From Lingula anatina (lineage: Eukaryota; Brachiopoda; Lingulata; Lingulida; Lingulidae): a stretch of 64,000 nt of DNA. The stretch covers positions 20,927 to 84,926 of the forward strand of contig NW_019774637.1 of the NCBI RefSeq assembly GCF_001039355.2, in the 5' to 3' direction. The position numbers and the translations under genes were made by a program. Below the pieces are notes generated by a model. It had not been told where the DNA came from and ran no database searches. It worked only from the letters and a program-made list of their open reading frames with translations. This document shows positions 1-11,900 of the stretch, one piece after another. Position 1 is the stretch's first letter. Each line of letters begins with the position of its first letter.

Positions 1-568
1 GCATCCGAGGCCTGTCATTCCTAAAAAACCGCACCCCCCTTCAAATAATCCTGGATCCGTCCCTGCAACCTTATGAACTTAAATGAAATGGAATTCAGCA
101 TTTTTATAGTTTCTATTTCACTGAAAAGTCCAGTGAGTCCAAAATTCATATCAAGGCATTAAATTACAAGTATGTCGACCAGTTATTTTGTCTGCGTCTC
201 TTATTCTTTTAAAAAATATATATTTTGTTTTTAGCTAACTTGCTGTAGAGGTTGGTTGACGGCATTTACTCTTAAACTGAAGAAATATGTCATCATTATC
301 AATGGCCTTTTCTTTAGCGGGGTTCGATGATTTTTTTTCTTATCCGCTTATGTAGGTCTAGTACAAAAATAAGCATTGTAGGGGTCTTACACGGTATGTT
401 ATGAGGAAGAAATTCTGTTGCATTAAAAAATAGTGTGGTGACTGTGTTTACTGCAGCTGCGTAAATGAAAAATCGATTTAAAAGGGTTTTCTGATTTTAT
501 CGGTAAAGATGCGAAATAATGCCTTTCTTCTATGAAACCTCGTAACCTTCTAAATAAAAATAAACAAA

Positions 569-623
<55 letters not shown>

Positions 624-2386
624 AAACGCTGGCTCTGGATTGTAGTTCACAATCTATTGGTCAACCATGCCAGTTTTGATGATAGTGTCCTACTTAGGTA
701 AAGCGATCACTATATATCTCACACCAATTAAAAAGCAACAACACTGCTGATAAACGCTTGATCACACCCTATCTAATTGCAGCAGTGAGCGTTTTGTTAA
801 ATACAACAATAAAAAGAGGATTTGGTTATCTAGAGGTGTCTATTGATATTGCACTTATAATAAAATGAGTAGGCTTATTACAAATTAAACGAAAAGGGGG
901 AAAAATTAAGGCTGTTTTGCCACATGTGCCTTTTACCCTACCACCCTTTGAGAGAGAGAGAGAGAGAGAGAGAGTGTACAGTAAAATAAATTGCAGGCAA
1001 CTGTACAGTTTAGTTTGACTATATTTAAATCTAATCTAAAAAAATCACACGGGACACCTGCCCCCCCCCCCCCCCCTCCAAGTCGCGTCCTGTCTTCTCA
1101 AGCACAATCTGGTGAAATCTGTAGAGTCCGTCACAATCATGGTTGAGACAGCATCAAAACAACACTTATGAAATTAAGACTTAATTCAATATTTTATTGC
1201 ATAATTTCAAGTCTTGTATCTGACACGTGGATTGCGGTACTTTATCGATGTCTGTATTTTAATATTAAAAAAATAGGGCGACTGACACTGGTGACCTAGT
1301 TCCACAGATATCCCCAGCTGACCTTTAGCAAGGTCATTTCCTGTTTAGATTTCCCAGGTGAATATTGGTGGCTCAGGTAGGTTCTGTTAATATTGTTTTA
1401 CAATATCTACATTGCAAGAGAGTATTTACTGATCCTGAATCTTAAACTAAGAGTGAATTTGCAAACTGTATGTTGAAGTCAGAGAAGTTTTAGTAGCAAT
1501 ATTAAATCGTCACGTACTAGCTGTACAGTACGTGATGAATTACCTCTACATTCCCCCGGTAGCCAGTGCAAGGGTAAACTGTGTGGTCGGATAAAGCGGA
1601 ATTTGACCCTTTTGATTGTAAACTCCATTAATACGGTGTGGCGTGCCTCAGCGTTCTGTATGCTCGTCATGCTCTTTCATTTCACGTCTTTTAGCTCTAG
1701 TGCTTTGAACAGTACTAGTCTAGTATATAATGTTTATTTTATTACTACATGTATATATCGGTAAACACGCAGAAATACATGTCCAGAAATATTGTATTTA
1801 TAAATTATTTTGCCAAAATGATCATGAGCACATCTCAGATGTGTATTCTTCTAATAACTGTCAAATAAAACGATTACCGTGCGCAAAATAATTTTAAAAG
1901 ATACACCAAAATAATGTTTTAACTTCCAACATCAACAAACAAAACTGAGCATTCACATGATAACTACAAGTACAAGCTTCATGTAGGTATTATTAATTTT
2001 TTTTTTTTCGGTGTGGAACCAGCTACATGTATTAATTTATACTCGCATAATTTCTTATTTGGAGAGCACGAAATTAGAATTATTGTCATCTGAATAATGT
2101 GATCTAAAAAGTTTGGACCCAAACACTGTCAATCTCTCCATCACTGTTTTAGGGGAATGTGCAGCAAGCTTCAAAGTGGGTCAGCCATATTTGATTCAAG
2201 GATCTGTTACCTGACCAGACACTGCCACATGACCCACTTGGAAGCTTGCTGCACAATCTCCTAATAGACACTGAATAGATTTCCCACTACACAGGGATTA
2301 AGTGGACTAGTCTTTCAGTTGGGTTGGCCATATTTGATTTGTGGATCTGTTTGACTGTGGATCAACTTGGTTGTGAGTGTGGCCTG

Positions 2387-2418
<32 letters not shown>

Positions 2419-2470
2419 CAATTATTCATGTTCAGTGATAATATGTAACAAATTTTTCATATTTGTTCAG
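1..2470. other. Upstream region with simple repeats; no gene recognised
   Basis: Contains an AAAT/TAAA tetranucleotide run (about 555-623), a GA run (951-974), a poly-C run (1061-1076), an inverted repeat at 2159-2255 and a CT run (about 2391-2419). The promoter and 5' non-coding exon of the TTPA-like gene may lie here or outside the window; I see no decisive signal. Confidence 0.5.
2159..2255. repeat. Short fold-back element, 26-bp arms
   Basis: TGTGCAGCAAGCTTCAAAGT at 2159 is the reverse complement, with one mismatch, of the sequence ending at 2255; the arms are 26 bp and the spacer about 45 bp. The arm contains GGGTCAGCCATATTTGAT, a motif that recurs at about 2325 and, reversed and diverged, at about 42195. 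This suggests a small inverted-repeat element family. Confidence 0.65.
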
Positions 2471-2484
2471 GTTCAGGAGCCAAG

Positions 2485-5400
2485 ATGTCCACAGCCCCTT
2501 ACCAGTGTACACTGACCCCAGAGCTCCAAGACAAGGCTAAGAATGAACTGAATGAGGACCCTGAGTGGAGAGCCAAGGACGTGGCCGCACTCAGAGACAT
2601 GGTCAACAAATATACAGGTAGCCATTACTGTCTGGATGGAATTATTTAGTAGCTAGAAAACACTAAGAGTAACACCACTGCCCAACTAATTTCTGAGTAA
2701 TATTGTGGGTGTAATTTCTCACAATTAAGAGCTTATGCATGTTTTACAATGTGTGGCGTCTTCCACTGCCTTGAAATTAGGACACAAAAGTTTTAATTAA
2801 TGGGAAATAGTGGTGTTGACTTGTACATGCGCCATTATTTAACAATGCATTGCATACCACGCATGATGTAAAGACCACAAATTATCCTTAATGCTAAAGT
2901 CATAACATGTGTTCATATTATTTAAAGATATGACATGTATATGGAAGGATGAAGTTGCTGGTTAAAAACCAAGTGGTTGTTAATCTGCTGTCAGCTGTAT
3001 ATCAAGCAGGCTGCCCATAGCCACAGTGATGCCCTTCATTCCTACAGCTTTAAGAGAATACTGAGAAGGTGCTAGTTTTGAGCCAGAAAATTGTTGTAAT
3101 TGCAAAATAATTATTGAGAACTTTTTGGCAGTAATTGCATTCATGTTAATGATGTCCTTTTTGAGTTTTGTTTAGAATTTATAAGCCTACTGGTGAAATA
3201 CATTGATTGATCTTTTTTGATTAGAATAATGAAACTGAGAAGCATTAAGCTGTGATTTTTGTAATGTAGCCATTAAAATGGTGATTGCTAGCATCTGAGG
3301 TAAAGAGCTCGAGTTATTTGATCAGCTTTCAACCATTACTATTTTCAGCCCATTACTATTTTCAATAATGGAGTAATGCACACCCGAAAGTTTATGGCAC
3401 ATAGGAATTTTACAAATTTGGAAAACCTGCAAAATATTAATAATAATAATAGTAATAATTAAATCCTTGCTATGTGCCATCTTTCATTGTCCTCAATATG
3501 CCATACATATAACAAGGATCTCCAGGTGACATCATTAGACAGGTGGTGGAGTGTTTGCCTTTGGACCCTGGGTGGCTCCTACTCTTCATCATACATGTAT
3601 CTGTACAAATTTGATGTGATTCCACACCAGGGAAATGTATAGTTAGCTATTTGGTACAGATTAAATTGATTGATTAGAAGGTAAAATTGCAATCAGTTGA
3701 TCAACAAGTTTATATAAAGTATACGTGGCATATTGTGCTCTAGCCCAGCTAAAGCTCTCAAATTAAGTACATATGTGTGATATCATGTGAAGAAAAAGTT
3801 CTGTAAATTTCAATCCAAGCAGTTGAGTACATTTTGAGACAGAACGCTTTAAATGTGCAGCAAACCATAACGCTAATCCCTTCAAGATCTCGACGAAAAC
3901 CGGAAGTGCGTCATGATGTCACTCGCTTGTACTTGGAAAGCTGCTGGGTGATTTTCCGATGAGAAATATTTCGTAGCTTATACAAATGTTCGGAAAATGA
4001 CCATGCAGATAAAAGAAAATTCACTAATCAAAATTGAAACTGCGTAATTACATAGAAAAACATTATGCATTTCTGACCTCGGCTTGTCAGTGTAAGCAAA
4101 GTGTACTGAACGCATCGCAAGCAAGCACGTGAATGCCGCGTTTGATACTTTGTATCAGACGCTTCATTTTACTTGACAACACAGTGTTTACGATGGGCAT
4201 GACAGGAAAAACAGTGCAAAAAACAAGCACTTCCGGTTTTCGTCGATTTCTTGAAGGCGTCGATTTCTTGAAGGGCGAGTCTATGCTTTTTTTTGGTGAA
4301 ATGTTCATTTTTCATGTATTTATTGGTATTTTCAGTGTGTGACTTTGAAATACCATGAAACTGAAGGTCTTTGCTAGTAATGTTTTCTTAATGTCCAAAT
4401 CACCTGTAGTATATTAAATTAAATATTGGTGGAAATTATGCTGTAAATCAGCTGTTAATCATTAAGTAATATTGCATCAAATTAACAAAAAAACTATTAC
4501 AGTTTTGTGCACTATCATTATTATTTTACATTTTTCTTTTTTGTCTGTACATTTGCCAGTTTTGCTGTCTTGTTGTATGTACATTTGACAGCTTGCTGTG
4601 TCATGTTTGCAGATCAGTAGTGTATGTGTCTGAGAATTCAGAAGGATCTACATTAACAAGTGATCTGTTAGCTGTAAACAAGAATTTCACAAGAAATAAA
4701 AAAAAAAAAAAAAAAAACAAATGTACCTGCAGGTATTAAACTTTGACATGTTGCAAGCATGATCATAAAGTGTGTTATATCCTTCTGAATGTGATACACA
4801 GTATTGTATTTGTCATCAACTTGTGGATATTTGCACAGTATAATTTGATTTATTTCTGATATCATATACCAGTATGCTAGTGGGAATATGGGGGATAGTG
4901 TTTTACAATGGTTCATTGATTTCCATAGCTTATTGTAGTGACTGTTTTAATGATTTCATTTAAAAGCTTCATCTTAAAGACACTTCATTTCCATTTTCAT
5001 TTTAATTATACATGAAAAAAAAAATAGAACGGCCATAATTCATTCTAAATTCTAAGTTGATAATTAATTCAATACTCTCAACATGAGTGTTGGTAAATTG
5101 AAGGAATGATTGAGACTTGTGTATTTTGATGAAATAGAAATAATGATATATCGATCAGTATTATTTTGTGTAAACAAAATTTGAGTTGAAATTCATCAAT
5201 TTTTAAAAAATCATTAAAAAAATCTTCCTCAGGTTTGAAGTGCAGAACAGACGATGCATTCCTACTGCGTTTCTTACGAGCTCGTAAATTTGACCACCAG
5301 AGGGCATTTGATCTGCTGCTGAACTACTTCAAGAAGAGGAAGGAGAACCCGGACATCTTTGAGAACTTTACACCACTGAACCTGAAGCACATGTTTGAGG

Positions 5401-5704
5401 CTGGAGTAAGCAATGTGCTGGATTGTAAAGACAAGCTTGGGAGACGAATTGTTCTATTAAGAATGGGTATGTGTGTGTGTGTGTTTATAATAATAATGAT
5501 AATAAAAATAATAATAAAAAGTTAATTAATACATAGCAACCACAAAGTCGAAGTTGTAAATAAACTGGATAAGAAGAAAAATTACAAATTAAATCATTTA
5601 CATAAAATAATGGATATACAATAAGACCAAAATGAGTTCAAAAATAAATAACTCAAAAAGAATGGGAGCTCAAAAACCAGGCAGCTCAAAAATCAAGCAC
5701 ACTA

Positions 5705-5757
<53 letters not shown>

Positions 5758-5867
5758 ATATACAGTACATGTATGTGTATATGTGTGTGCGTATTACAAT
5801 AAGCAACTAATTATGACGTAAGATAACCTTAAGTTTGTGTTTGGGTGTGTGTGGATGTGGGGGGGGG

Positions 5868-5913
<46 letters not shown>

Positions 5914-8900
5914 TATGTAGATGCACAATTAATATACAAAATGGGTAATCTGTTACGGTGACCTGGTCTGTATATGTGTTGTTTTTCATCCATCTTATCA
6001 ACTTTAAATTGTAGCAGGAATAATAATAATAATAATAATAAATATTGGTAAATTTCAGATCTTGTGTTCAAAGGGGATATAGCTTGGTAAAATTATTTAC
6101 TACTTATAAAACCCTAAAGCCTGCAGTTACTTGTCAATCTGTCATAAACATGTTATGAGCTGTGTGGAAACTGGTGCCCCATGGCTGACACTGCTTGATT
6201 TACTACCCCAGCTACTGATTCATACATTGCACGAATATTTAGAATTCATTGAATTCATCTAGAAAAATCTATATCTGTCTGTATGTCTGTATGTATGTCC
6301 GTCTGTCTTGTCAATGTTTATACAGTAAAGTTAATAACAGCCAGTGTTTTGATGCTACACTAATGTGAGATGTGATATGAGATATGCTGGCATATCTTGG
6401 TAGACTGGTGATAAGGCTTGCCTCTGGCTCTTACACAATGGGGTTGAGTGTAGCAATGTCAAAGCCCCGGCATTTGTATACTACTGTTTTTAATAGTTTG
6501 TCTCTCTCCCACTGTTAAAGATTGTCTGTATCCATATTTGCCAACTTTTTATTTAGCTGGATCATTTTTAAAAAAATACACAACAAACCATTTTCAGTGT
6601 CAGATCTTTTCAATTCAGATTTACATGTATTTGAACTGATATATAATTTTTGATAATTTCAGGTCGCTGGGACCCAGACAGATACCCTGTGACGGACGTA
6701 ATGCGCACTCAGCTGCTTAATTTGGAGAAAATCATACAGGTAAGTCGTGCGTGGTTTACCTCATGTTTTGCTTGGAAGACCAACTTAATTTGATAGTATT
6801 AGCACTTCATTGCTCTAATGGTGAACACCAAGAAGCATTATATCTGCCTGTGTGTCCTTCTTGTGTTTACCATTATATCTGACTGGGTGTCCTTCTTGTG
6901 TCTACCATTATATCTGACTGGGTGTCCTTCTTGTGTCTACCATTATATCTGACTGGGTGTCCTTCTTGTGTCTACCATTATATCTGACTGGGTGTCCTTC
7001 TTGTGTCTACCATTATATCTGACTGGGTGTCCTTCTTGTGTCTACCATTATATCTGACTGGGTGTCCTTCTTGTGTCTACCATTATATCTGACTGGGTGT
7101 CCTTCTTGTGTCTACCATTATATCTGACTGGGTGTCCTTTATGTGTCTACCATTATATCTGACTGGGTGTTTTTCTTGTGCCTACCATTATATTTGACTG
7201 GGTGTCCTTCTTGTGGCTACCTTTGTATCTGACTGGGTGTCCTTCTTGTGGCTACCATTAACCAGACCAGTAAATTGCCCAAGCAATATGTGCAGTTGTT
7301 GATCGAACTGCATTAAGTGAACTTTGAAGTTAAAATTATTACCTATACTAGTAGTCTTTTAAGACACCTTACCTGTGGTTGGACACAATTCCATAAAGTG
7401 CTTGAATAAGTGCACGTGGCATCTGTCGGGGCACTTCATGTTGGCATGATGAACAACCTTTTTATTACTTATCTGTCTGTGTTTCAACCCCCTCGGACAG
7501 TTTAGGAACAATCCTCAGTATACTTCAAACATGCTGGTTTTCCAGTGGGCTCATGTAGAGCTATTTGACTTGGATTAAAACAGGATTCAGTTGGATTAAA
7601 TTCATCTTATTCTTGTCCTCCTCTTAGACCAAAGTGTAATCTGTTGAAAAAAAATATACTTTCGACCACCTAACTGCTTACTTTTCCACAATTTTTCTAC
7701 GTCCTCAGCCTGAATGTGCTCAGCTGTCTTACTTTTTCTTCCCATGCCTTTTCTTGTCAATCTTTTCATCTCAGCGTGCAGTACTAAACGGATCCGGCTA
7801 AAATCTGGGCATTCCAAAAAGTTAATGGGCTTCTGAGTTTTTACTCTTAGATACTTTTGCAAACCCATCACCAATGACATAATGGAGTTCGGTGGATATT
7901 CTTCTCCATTTTCCTTACGAACTTCAACTATAAACTTAGATACCCAGTAGTTAAGTAGATCCACATTCATCTGCTCTATGGGACACAGCATTTTATTATA
8001 CTGGTCTTCATTAATGCCATTCCCTTGTCTGTCAAAAATATGTTTATTATTCCTTGCGATACTCCACTTTTCGAATGAATTAAAAGCCCAGAAATTACAT
8101 TGTCTGGTATTCTGAGGGATGGAATCCTGTACAATAGCATCCACCTGCTGATCTGAAATGAAGGAAAACCTCTCAGATAACTGAAAAAATATTAAAATTT
8201 AATCAAAATGAGGTATATTTATTTGTGAGATATACTACAACACCTCTAGTGTAAACAAATGTATTAAAAGCAGTTATAACAAGAGGACCCCAGAGATAGA
8301 TATCCTTGGAATGGGCTCCTTGAGGATGAACTGCTCTTTACAATTTTTAAATTAAATACTGAGATGTGCGATGTCTCCCCATTTGACACCGGATGGGTTT
8401 GTTGGTCCCTACCATGTATATACTATATATTTTAATTAACTATAAGCATTGTAATATTTTTGGATAACTACTTCACGTGTACTATACCTAGGTAGGCCTA
8501 CTCATGGCATAAAGGCTGACCTGAAGTAAACCGCTACTTACCCCTGAAGGCTGAACCTATATTTTATTGTTTGTTTCTAGGTCTTGATAAACCCTACTCT
8601 TCATCATGCAACGGTAAAATTGTCAAATTTTTAATTATGAATAAAGTAACAAGTGCGAGCTACCTAAATGCATTTATGTTATATTTACTGAAAGCACATG
8701 CAAAACGAGTTGCTGAGATAGAAATACTGGTCTTCCATTGTTTATAAATTCTACATTCAGCAACAACTTTTGTAATATGCCTTGTATCTGTAGAGCAGTC
8801 CACGCCCCACCCACGTGTGTCACACCTACAAGCAATATAAAAGAGCAAGTGTGGAGTGCATTTTTTTTTTTGCAGTGTAATAAGTAAACCATATTTTCCT

Positions 8901-11900
8901 GCAGATTTCAGATATTTAATGTACGGTATATATTTTTGATCCTCTCACCGTGTCAGCTGTGGCAACCTGCGTCTTCTTTTTTGAGTCCAAATACAAAAGC
9001 TCTGCTGCCTGGCTTGCATTCAGAAGTTCAACTTCCAAAGTGTCAGAGTTAAGCTGCGAAACTTTTACACAATTTTCTTTCTGCTTTTGGGCTGCACCAT
9101 TGTCATATATGTCCCCCAAAGAAAGGGATAACTACGTTTAGACTGGCTATCCATTCTTATATCGAAAGTCGCTATATCCACGCAGTGCTGTAGATCTAAG
9201 CTGTGACAGAACAATTGACGGGAAGGACTGTCATGTGCGCTATATAGATAGGGATCGGTCAGCTATTCACAAAAAAAAAACAGCTGACCCATGTCTCTGA
9301 CCATTACGTGGATGAGTTTATTCCTAATAGCATGATATAGAGTCACTTTATTCAGTTTTTAGGGGTATTTTAGGATGAAATAACAGTATTTTCCCTTGGT
9401 ATGTGTGTCAAATAATACACTGTCACCTTCTCGCGATATATGCCATGAACACGTCTCGCTGATGCTTTAGCTGTTATGGCATATATCGCTCTCACACTTA
9501 ATAAACAATGAATGTTATGTCAATTCGTAAAGTCTCTCCTTTCTCCTCTATCTGGTGGTGTGACTAGGATGAAGAGACTCAGGTGTCTGGGTTGGTTGTA
9601 TTGGTTGATGCTAAAGGAATGACTTGGAACCATGGGAAACATTTCAATCCTTTCTTCGCTAAGAAACTGATGTCAATAATACAGGTAGGACTGACCAAAA
9701 TATGAGTGCTACTTTATTTATTTTTTTCAAATTATTGGCACTTTTCATAAATAAATAAGGTTTTCATTAATTAATCTCACATTTCTTGAGAAATGATACT
9801 TAGTTTGTTTTTTGTCCAATTTACTCCATGTTAACAGTAATTCAGTGAACCAACAGCTTTTCTTAGAAATGAAACTTATCAAACATGTCATGCAGAACTA
9901 TGAGGAAGGAATTTTGATTAATAAATTTTTTCAAGTTTTAGTGAACAATATTGTTGATGTCTACCTGTGAATAAGTTGTAAATGGGAAGATATCAGTCCC
10001 CACTGTGTCTGTCCTTATTGCAGGAGGGCATGCCAATACGCCTGAAAGGAATCCATTATTTCAACGAACCTTCCTTCATGGGGACTATATTTGAAATGAT
10101 CAAACCATTTATGAAGGAGAAGATTAAAAAAAGGGTATGTTGTGATTATTGGAAATAATTCTAGTAGATTTGTGTAGAGTTAGAAACATTGTTTCAGATA
10201 AGCTTATTTTAATCATGGATAATCCATAAAATGTGGTGTAAAGTAGAGGTATCTGTAATGTTTGACAAAAGAAAAAAAGTCCAAAAATTGGTCTAAATGT
10301 ATTGATCAAAATTTTAGTGTACTTTGACCCATGTTAGCATGACCAGTAGCATTCCGTTTCAGGGTCAATCCGTGGTATTTGTGTCCTGGGCATAAAATTT
10401 TCAAATGTATAAAAATCAAACAAAAGTTGCATATTCTGAAAGTAGAGACTTCAGGGGATAAGAATTTGTAAAAGATTTGTCTGAATTTTTTGAATTCATG
10501 ATTTTATAGCGCGTTAAACTTGAAAAATGTGAAAATTAGCATTACGGACAGAATTTTTTATTTTTTGCATATGACACTCAAAATAAATTTTAATCAATAT
10601 ATTTCAATTGAGACATAAATAACAGCAATTCCTTGAGGTAAACACATAAAGCACGTAGCCAGAGACAGGGCCAAATGGAAAGAAGTGACTGTGGCCTTAT
10701 GTCCCACGCGGGACGAAGAGCAATGATGAAACACATAAAAAATCAAGTGAAATCTTTAAAAAATAGTTAATTAATCATTAATCCAAAGTCATTTTTTCCG
10801 TCCTTAATGATTTGGGCTCTATTTTTTAAGTTTTTTAAAAGACTACTCGGCAAAAAAAAGTTTCCTTTTATATTCTCCTCATACTAGTCCTATGTTTACC
10901 AAATATCCAAAAAAAACTTTTTTTACATGTTTGATGACAAATTAATTTCATAATAAAAAATCTTTACGGACGGAAAATTAGCATTACGGACGGAAAGGCA
11001 CAGCTACCTGGCTATAACATTTCTACTGAGTGGTTTCATGTGGCATACTCAAGTAATTGATTTATGAATTTTAAAACTAAAGAAGAACTGTTTCCCTTGA
11101 AAAATTATTTAAAAAAAAAAGGTTATTAAAAAAATGCAGGATTTAAAGTCAAAAAGTGCTTTTTCTTACCTGGCAAGACGTGTCAACATCTGTCTCACCT
11201 GTCAATTAGTGGCATTTGAATTGCACCCTAAGGATCACTTATGATCAGGGCTTCTCCTGGATGTGTTTCAGTTACTTTGATTGCAATTTGAAGATAAAAT
11301 GTGCTTTTGATCACTTACCTGTCATATACACATTGCATATACCTGGGAGATGAGCAGTTAAGATAATTACTGACCACAATTAATCAAAGTTGACTAGAGG
11401 CCAGGCCTTTGTTCTGGCACCGTGCCACTTACCTGAAATTATCCTGTATCCTGGTTCAGAGATTAACAGTAAAGATAAACAGTTACTTACCTGGTCACAC
11501 CTAATTTGCACCTTGATATCCACTTTGATCATAACATACCTTGATCAGTAGAATCCACTTTTGATCATCTTTTTGTAATCATGTCTTTATTCTTAAAAAA
11601 GGTATATAAACCAAGCAAGTAACTTTTCTCCCAGCGAAGGACAAGTCCAAAAAAACTGTTTGCCTTTCCTTCTCAAGAAGGCAGAGCATGGATTTCCAGT
11701 GACCAAATTATCAAACTTGTACCATTCCCTGTGATGGACCAACGTCAGAGATACAAATTCTCAATTGATCTAAATGTGTCAGAAAAAACCAACCTTAAAC
11801 TTTAGCATGAAAATAAAAAAAAGATTTAAAATGTAGCTATTCTGAATGAGCATTGAACACAGAATTTTAAACAATAACAATATCAGAACGCAAGGAATTT

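Noticed and set aside
8660-9141. Short open frames near 8.7-9.1 kb as extra exons of the Crypton-like gene
   Set aside because: They have no ATG-initiated frame that joins in phase to the acceptor at 8152 and no recognisable motif.
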